Shown here piece by piece: positions 15,026 through 19,937 of a stretch of DNA of 19,937 bases. Each line of letters begins with the position of its first letter. The first letter of the stretch is position 1. This DNA is from Crenarchaeota archaeon SCGC AAA471-B05 (GTDB lineage Archaea > Thermoproteota > Thermoprotei > Gearchaeales > Gearchaeaceae). The position numbers and the translations under genes were made by a program. The stretch lies in contig AQYM01000015.1 in the NCBI GenBank assembly GCA_000380705.1, positions 1 to 19,937 of the forward strand, in the 5' to 3' direction. The notes beneath the pieces were generated by a model. The model searched no databases. It was not told the DNA's origin and worked only from the letters and a program-made list of their open reading frames with translations.

Positions 15026-16753
15026 TTATCCTAGGTATTTTTTCAAAAATACTATCGCAGGGAAAAGTATTTTGTAAACATCTTCAATGCTTGTTATTAT
15101 ATGACCCATATCTGGAATTATATGCGCTTCGAATGTTTTACCTTGTTCTAGTAACTTTTCGATATATTTAAGGACGGGTTTTAAAGGAGTTCTACTATCA
15201 TTTTGGGGATGTATAATACATATTGGAACTTTTATTTTCTCTACAAAGTTTATAGCAGATCTATCTTTCCTCAAATCGTTTCTTCCTCCAAAAAGAATAT
15301 CTTGGAAATGTTTAAATGCTGCATCAGCAAGTTCATACATCATTTCCCAATCAACAACTCCAGCTCCTGCTACAGCTGCATCCCAAAGATCAGGTTCCTT
15401 AACTGTAGCTAAATAACTCATGAATCCTCCATAACTGTAGCCCATTATTGCAACTTTTTCCCCGAGTTTATTTTCTTTGACATAATTTCTAGCATAAACA
15501 ATATCTTTTAAATCACCACCTCCTGGATCACCTATATCCAAAGCTCTAAACTCTTCTCCGTATCCTGTTGAACCCCTAAAATTGGGTGCTATAACGTTAA
15601 AACCTGAAACCACCAAAGATATTATAGAAGGTGTCCAGAAGTCTCCTACATGAGACCATGGCCCTCCGTGAACATAAATAATGGCATTTTTACTGTTTGG
15701 AACATTCGTTTTATAAACTATTGAAGGGATTTCCAAACCATCAAAGGATTTGTATTTTATTATGCTAACCTCTCCTAAGCTCTCATATATTTCTTTATCC
15801 AAACTTGAACCTAATATTTTTTCCCATCCGTTATTAATTTTAGTTTTAAAAATCGAATAGGGAATCTTTAAACTCGAAAAACTTATGAAAATCTCGTTTC
15901 CTAGAACATCTAAGAATGTAGGAGTTCCTTCTGGGTGATTTATTTTATAACCATCCAAGAATGCATATCCTCGATAATCTTGTAAGCCTATAAACCATAC
16001 TTTACCATCTTCCGTAAAATAATAGGATGTATAATCTTGAAAATTATAATTTAAATAATCCTTACCTTCAAAACTTGGTTCATATAACTCATTATAAGAA
16101 ATATCATAGATGTATAATTTTTTCCTTCCTTCAAAGTTAGAAGCAAACAATAATTTATTTTCATGTATTGAACTGACAGTATTAAATGATCCTTCCTTTG
16201 GGGTATAAACTTTGTATTCGTTTTTATTTAAGTCATATATAAAGATCTCCATGGATTTTGGATTATTATGCAACGTCCCTGAACCTATTACAAAGTTTTT
16301 ATTTATATCTGCAATAAAAATCCAACTTTTCGTAGAAAATATTTTTTCATTTTCACTATCTTTACGAATTAAATGTACAACGTTTTCTTGTTGAGATGAA
16401 CCTGAATAAACCATGAAATCTTCATAATATGAAATTGAAAATATTCTAATAGGTTCCATATCAATTTCCTTTATTTTTCCTTCTTCCCAACAGAAAATTT
16501 TTGCCAATTCCTTTCCTTTGCTTACATCTAAAGAGAAATATAGCTTATTTCGATTTTTTCTAACCCTTGATGTTAACAAGGGTTTGGAAACAATTTTAAT
16601 TTTATTATTTCCATTATGCTCTGAACACCATAAATCGTAAGTTTCATCAACATTTGAAATATAATATAATTTATCCTTCGTTATACCAATTAAATGGTAA
16701 TCTGGGATTTTAACAATTTTATCCAGTTTTCTTAGCAAATCTAGATATACCAT
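15026..16753 (-). CDS. S9-family serine peptidase, acylaminoacyl-peptidase/prolyl-oligopeptidase type
   Basis: Serine hydrolase with an N-terminal beta-propeller-like domain and a C-terminal alpha/beta-hydrolase domain (from about residue 330). I start at the ATG at 16753 (575 residues, MVYLDLLRKLDKIV) because a TATA box lies 21-29 bases upstream; the longer reading from 16840 adds 29 residues lacking such support. In the 575-residue numbering the catalytic triad is Ser440 (GYSYGG), Asp519 (HPQNDSR) and His551 (PDMGH); the oxyanion HGGPW is at 362-366. It probably trims short or N-acylated peptides in the cytoplasm, as no signal peptide is seen. Such activity would suit a peptide-importing cell, but it is not linked to the opp genes by position. 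Confidence 0.9.
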   Translation of the reverse strand: MVYLDLLRKLDKIVKIPDYHLIGITKDKLYYISNVDETYDLWCSEHNGNNKIKIVSKPLLTSRVRKNRNKLYFSLDVSKGKELAKIFCWEEGKIKEIDMEPIRIFSISYYEDFMVYSGSSQQENVVHLIRKDSENEKIFSTKSWIFIADINKNFVIGSGTLHNNPKSMEIFIYDLNKNEYKVYTPKEGSFNTVSSIHENKLLFASNFEGRKKLYIYDISYNELYEPSFEGKDYLNYNFQDYTSYYFTEDGKVWFIGLQDYRGYAFLDGYKINHPEGTPTFLDVLGNEIFISFSSLKIPYSIFKTKINNGWEKILGSSLDKEIYESLGEVSIIKYKSFDGLEIPSIVYKTNVPNSKNAIIYVHGGPWSHVGDFWTPSIISLVVSGFNVIAPNFRGSTGYGEEFRALDIGDPGGGDLKDIVYARNYVKENKLGEKVAIMGYSYGGFMSYLATVKEPDLWDAAVAGAGVVDWEMMYELADAAFKHFQDILFGGRNDLRKDRSAINFVEKIKVPICIIHPQNDSRTPLKPVLKYIEKLLEQGKTFEAHIIPDMGHIITSIEDVYKILFPAIVFLKKYLG

Positions 16754-16773
16754 ATAATAAAATGGAAAATGTA

Positions 16774-16782
16774 AATTTATAA
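16774..16782 (-). promoter_or_regulatory. TATA box for the S9 peptidase gene (sets the start at 16753)
   Basis: TTATAAATT on the - strand lies 21-29 bases before the ATG at 16753. No comparable element precedes the longer start at 16840. Confidence 0.55.
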
Positions 16783-16855
16783 TTAATGGTTTAAATAATT
16801 TAAATTCCAAGCCACTGAATCGATGGTTATACTCTTTCATACAAATTTTAACGTT

Positions 16856-16954
16856 ATGGCAAAATTAAGAGGACTAAAAACAATCCTTTATTTTTGTTTT
16901 CTTCTTTTAGTATTAATAGTTGCTTTCATAATTGTAAAGTATTGTAATTTTTAG
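16856..16954 (+). CDS. Possible 32-residue single-span membrane peptide
   Basis: A short ORF from ATG 16856 to TAG 16952-16954 encodes MAKLRGLKTI, a hydrophobic stretch (about residues 10-27) and a polar end KYCNF. The positive residues before the helix predict a cytoplasmic N-terminus. It fills the gap between the peptidase gene and the exporter permease, on the opposite strand to both. No clear TATA box or ribosome binding site was found, and an ORF of this size can arise by chance, so coding status is open. Confidence 0.35.
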   Translation: MAKLRGLKTILYFCFLLLVLIVAFIIVKYCNF

Positions 16955-16960
16955 TTCTCC

Positions 16961-18427
16961 TTAATCCCTTTTAATAGTTAAATACAAAAAGGTTGCTAAA
17001 GGAATAATAATCCATGCAATCCCTGTTATTATTAAATTAATTAAACTTAAACCATATTCTTCAGGAGATATATTAATAGTAAAACCGCTAAATATTGAAA
17101 TTTTATTCAAAATATATATGTAAAATAAGGAGGGATATTCGGAGGGATTAAAATAAGAAAGTATAATATTTAACCTTATGAAATCAGCTGAAGCAAAATT
17201 TATTCCTAAAGCTGAGGAAATGGCAAACACTATGGTGCCCCAGAAGAAGCTGAAAACTAAAAACAAGATTATTCCTATACCTAACAACGTACCTGTTGAC
17301 TTCATTATATGAGAGAAAGTTAAAACTATTCCTAAAAAAGCTGCAGCTTCGACTATTAAAGCAAGTGTTACAATTAGTAATATATTCCATGGGATCAATT
17401 TTCCTGTTAAATAAATTGTATATAAATTAATTAATAAGTAGTTTAAAAATATAGCAAAGGATAATGCAAGAATCATAGATATGTATCTTGATAGGGCTAA
17501 ACCTAATCTGGTTACAGGTTTTGAAATTACATAATCCAATATACCCAATATTTTATCTTTACCGTATAAATTGTAAGCTGCAAGAATGGACATTAAAGAA
17601 ACAAACGTTGCAAAATATCCCAAAGTAAAGGATTGTGTTAACTCAACGGGGTCTATTGTTTGTGAAGCAAAAATAGTCAAAGAAGTTTTTGTAGTCAATT
17701 TCGTATTTCCTTCCTGATCTTTAAACTGTGCTTCAAGATTCAACATTACGTTACCTGAAGGAATTTTTATTCCTACTTTAAATAATTTATAGTAGTCATC
17801 TAATTTTCCTAAAGGTTCCCATTGTTTTTCTTGATTTTGATTAGGAGAGCCTGGACCAGTTAAATTAAAAGCATAATATCTATAGTAAACATCATAATTG
17901 GGTTTTTGTCCTCCTTGATCTACATAAAATGCTATAATATTTAAAGTGGATGGATTGTTTGAATCAAGTACAAAATCTATGTTTCGTGTAGAATAAATAT
18001 CAGTGGTTCCAGAAAAAAGGAAACTTGCACCAACGGAATCGCTTCCTTTAGTTACATTGAACGAAATATAAAGCGGTATTTCTTTTGTGGCAAATTTAAA
18101 TTTAGCTATTCCCTTGGAATCTGTATAGTTAGTTAAATAAAATATTATTTCAGATGAACCAGGCTTAGTAATTTTCAGTTTAACTTCAACATTCTGTAAA
18201 AGATCCCCGAATTGATTATAAACAAACACATAGAAGGAATAATTTCCGTTCTCTTTGATAAGAATGTGCATTTCGTTTAAATTCCTAATTATAGGTGATG
18301 AGAATGAAAAGGAATAAAATAAAGATATAAAGACTAAGCTGGTTATTAGCAAAACAGCCGAAATTATTATGACAGTTTTACTTCTTATCGTTCTTTTAAA
18401 ATCATAAAATAAAGGAGAGAAACTCAT
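16961..18427 (-). CDS. ABC-2-type transporter permease with large extracellular beta-rich domain
   Basis: Membrane subunit of 488 residues. One helix near the N-terminus (about 17-38) is followed by some 220 mostly polar residues and then about six helices (from about 265 to the end). The external part contains an Ig- or transthyretin-like segment (FVYNQFGDLLQNVEVKLKIT, then TDSKGIAKFKF), a pattern common in surface beta-sandwich domains. The helix pattern with YDxxLGxL-like KILGILDYVISKPVTR preceding a membrane helix is typical of ABC-2 permeases. The ATG overlaps the stop of the ATPase gene as ATGA. Substrate unknown; natural-product, lipid or protein export are all possible in this family. 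Confidence 0.82.
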   Translation of the reverse strand: MSFSPLFYDFKRTIRSKTVIIISAVLLITSLVFISLFYSFSFSSPIIRNLNEMHILIKENGNYSFYVFVYNQFGDLLQNVEVKLKITKPGSSEIIFYLTNYTDSKGIAKFKFATKEIPLYISFNVTKGSDSVGASFLFSGTTDIYSTRNIDFVLDSNNPSTLNIIAFYVDQGGQKPNYDVYYRYYAFNLTGPGSPNQNQEKQWEPLGKLDDYYKLFKVGIKIPSGNVMLNLEAQFKDQEGNTKLTTKTSLTIFASQTIDPVELTQSFTLGYFATFVSLMSILAAYNLYGKDKILGILDYVISKPVTRLGLALSRYISMILALSFAIFLNYLLINLYTIYLTGKLIPWNILLIVTLALIVEAAAFLGIVLTFSHIMKSTGTLLGIGIILFLVFSFFWGTIVFAISSALGINFASADFIRLNIILSYFNPSEYPSLFYIYILNKISIFSGFTINISPEEYGLSLINLIITGIAWIIIPLATFLYLTIKRD

Positions 18428-19326
18428 TTTTCTCCAATAATTCTAAGGAAAAATTCTTCTAAACTTTCGTTTTGTTGAGTAAAAGAACTTATCATAGCTC
18501 CCATTTTTACTAGCTCGTTATTTATTATAGCAGGATCCTCCTTAAATTTCTTTAATGATACGGTTTTTCCTTCGATATTTATTTCTCCTAAACTGGAAAG
18601 ATATTCTATTATATTACGATTCAGATTATTTATCGTTATTTTTAACACAGGTTCACTTCCGATTTTTATTTCATCTATCCCCATTATTTTTATTATTTTT
18701 CCTTTATGGATTATTATCACTCTATCTGCAAGATTTTCTACTTCAGAAAGAATATGGGAAGAAAATAGGACAGCTTTTCCGTTTCTTTTCAATTCCAAAG
18801 CAAGCTCTCTAAAAAATCTTATACCTGTTGGGTCTAAGCCATTCAGAACTTCGTCAAACAAAAAATTTTGTGGATCAGAAATTAAAGAAGCTGCCAAAGC
18901 GAATCTTTTCTTCATTCCTTGGCTATAGGTTCCTATTTTTCTTTCTTCGAAACCTTCCAATCCTACCTTTTTGAACAATTCCTTGGCTAATTCTTCTGCT
19001 TTTCTTCCAGTAATTCCATGAAAACCTGCAAAATATTTTAACAAACTTATAGCTTTAGCATTATTATCAAATATAGGAATTTCGGGAAGCCATCCAATCC
19101 TCTTTGAAGCTTCTACTTTATCCTTTACTATATCATAACCATCTATAATTACAGTTCCTTTTGTAGGTAAAAGAATACCACAGGATATTTTTATCGTAGT
19201 TGTTTTTCCTGCACCGTTCAAACCAACAAATCCTACAATTTCTCCGTCTTTTACATCAAAAGTTACGGAATCTATTGCAAGCTTATTTCCTGGATAAATT
19301 TTTGTAAGTTCTCTAATCTCAATCAT
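18424..19326 (-). CDS. ABC-2-type exporter ATP-binding protein
   Basis: Cytoplasmic ATPase partner of the downstream permease. I start at the ATG at 19326 (300 residues, MIEIRELTKIYPG), which matches the typical opening of the family and lies 21-28 bases after a TATA box; the longer reading from 19341 would put that box only 6-13 bases upstream. Motifs are Walker A GLNGAGKTTT (near 38-47), Q-loop region IGWLPEIPIFD, signature YSQGMKKR, Walker B FLFDEVLNGLDP and switch His in LFSSHILSE. A C-terminal extension of about 80 residues with a small alpha/beta domain is usual in this exporter family. Confidence 0.92.
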   Translation of the reverse strand: MIEIRELTKIYPGNKLAIDSVTFDVKDGEIVGFVGLNGAGKTTTIKISCGILLPTKGTVIIDGYDIVKDKVEASKRIGWLPEIPIFDNNAKAISLLKYFAGFHGITGRKAEELAKELFKKVGLEGFEERKIGTYSQGMKKRFALAASLISDPQNFLFDEVLNGLDPTGIRFFRELALELKRNGKAVLFSSHILSEVENLADRVIIIHKGKIIKIMGIDEIKIGSEPVLKITINNLNRNIIEYLSSLGEINIEGKTVSLKKFKEDPAIINNELVKMGAMISSFTQQNESLEEFFLRIIGEK

Positions 19327-19346
19327 ATATTTTAATATCATTTTTT

Positions 19347-19354
19347 AATATAAA
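19347..19354 (-). promoter_or_regulatory. TATA box for the ABC exporter operon
   Basis: TTTATATT on the - strand lies 21-28 bases before the ATG at 19326, consistent with a leaderless transcript starting at that ATG. Confidence 0.6.
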
Positions 19355-19644
19355 AGTTTTACTATATCTTAATTTAAGATATTTTATAAATATATTATTA
19401 TATAATATCAATAATATCTCTGATTCCAATCTCGCCAATTTAGATAAATCAAATCTCTTATCTGCTCAAGAAAGATATAATCGATAAAGAAGTCTACTGA
19501 TCTTCTTCCTGACCTAAAGTATGCTTATCGTTTGTTTTGTCAGTTAAAACAGTATAATTATTTCAAGAAAAATTATAAACTTAAATAATAAAAATATAGT
19601 ACAAATATATAATTAAGTCTCTTCTATTGTTTTAAAATCTAAAT
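19355..19644. other. AT-rich gap, no gene recognised
   Basis: Only short open stretches occur, for example DLLPDLKYAYRLFCQLKQYN on the + strand near 19498-19560 and SVDFFIDYIFLEQIRDLIYL on the - strand near 19430-19510. Neither has a start codon or a known family. A TATA-like AAATATATAATT near 19604-19615 could serve the gene starting at 19657. Confidence 0.35.
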
Positions 19645-19650
19645 AAGGAG
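19645..19650 (+). promoter_or_regulatory. Shine-Dalgarno AAGGAG before the ATG at 19657
   Basis: AAGGAG is followed by a 6-base spacer and ATG. It is the clearest ribosome binding site in the window, yet the ORF it precedes stops after ten codons, which is why the gene below is judged broken. Confidence 0.55.
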
Positions 19651-19656
19651 TAATTT

Positions 19657-19937
19657 ATGAATCAAAGGAAAAGACTTAGAACCTTTTAAAAGTTTAGGGC
19701 TTGACGAAGATTTAAAAAACTTTCAAGAATTCATGTTAAAAGTTACAGCGATATGCCAAAATGTGAAGTAGCGCATCCAAATTTAAGCTTAGATGAGCTA
19801 TTAAAAATTGTTTCAATTGAAGATTTCTTTAACATTTCAACAGGTCTTCCCTTAGTTTTAGACATGGTGGATGATTTGCTCAACTTATCTTTGGGTCTCA
19901 CGTATGATTATGTGGAAGAAATAGAAGCCGAAGCGAT
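19657..19937 (+). pseudogene. Unrecognised gene, apparently frameshifted, running off the right edge
   Basis: From the ATG at 19657 the frame ends at once (MNQRKRLRTF, stop). The next frame reads IKGKDLEPFKSLGLDEDLKN, then FQEFMLKVTAICQNVK and a stop at 19770 or so. A third frame is open from ATG 19753 to the window end: MPKCEVAHPNLSLDELLKIV, followed by SIEDFFNISTGLPLVLDMVD and onward. The fragments follow each other without a gap and look like one acidic, helical protein split by two frameshifts. Alternatively only the ORF from 19753 is the real gene, with its own start. No family was recognised. Confidence 0.45.

Noticed and set aside
16212..16394. 60-codon + strand ORF inside the S9 peptidase
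   Set aside because: Antisense shadow without features of its own; the same holds for 15203-15412.
17184..17390. 68-codon - strand ORF in a second frame of the ABC-2 permease
   Set aside because: Overlaps membrane helices of the permease; composition indicates an out-of-frame reading.
18555..18812. 85-codon + strand ORF opposite the ABC exporter ATPase
   Set aside because: Antisense shadow, Leu/Phe-rich; the ATPase frame is clearly the coding one.

Overview
The window is AT-rich (about 30% GC by eye) and reads as chromosome of a thermoacidophilic crenarchaeon, most likely a member of the Sulfolobales. The basis is mixed. Archaeal TATA boxes lie about 20-32 bases upstream of several ATGs, so those mRNAs look leaderless. 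Binding proteins are membrane-anchored, one with a Thr/Pro linker. The enzyme repertoire also fits: acylaminoacyl-peptidase-type S9 hydrolase, PaaK, MaoC/CitE pair. No tRNA, rRNA, CRISPR array or intact insertion sequence was seen.

Region 1 (1-3935) is a peptide-type ABC transporter locus. It holds the last codons of one OppD/F-type ATPase, a complete OppF-type ATPase, and a translationally coupled 203-residue orphan. Convergent to these is a large family-5 solute-binding protein. Two things stand out. The last 95 bases of the two ATPase genes are identical. The binding protein has its family halves in reversed order (second half first), as in a circular permutation.

Region 2 (4292-5071) is a nitrilase-superfamily amidohydrolase flanked by two apparently non-coding or decayed gaps.

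Region 3 (5520-10565) is a complete branched-chain-amino-acid-type (Liv) importer. livK-livH-livM are on the + strand and livG-livF on the - strand. The livM and livF 3' ends overlap by 26 bp. A PaaI-like thioesterase diverges from livG.

Region 4 (10722-14347) carries acyl-CoA metabolism on the - strand: a phenylacetate-CoA-ligase-type enzyme with a small downstream ORF, then, after an AT-rich gap, a mesaconyl-CoA-hydratase-like MaoC protein overlapping a CitE-like lyase. With the Liv importer and thioesterase this suggests uptake and CoA-dependent breakdown of organic acids or amino acids; the substrates are inferred.

Region 5 (14528-19937) starts with a heavily frameshifted Dph6/DUF71-type ATP-pyrophosphatase pseudogene. 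An S9 peptidase, a possible 32-residue membrane peptide, and a two-gene ABC exporter (ATPase plus an ABC-2 permease with a large external domain) follow. At the right edge is a gene that looks broken by frameshifts and leaves the window.

The original annotation starts of four genes can be improved: thioesterase at 10149, peptidase at 16753, exporter ATPase at 19326, and CitE-like lyase probably at 13874. The best leads are the permuted binding protein and the 95-bp identity; both point to past duplication or recombination at the peptide-transporter locus.
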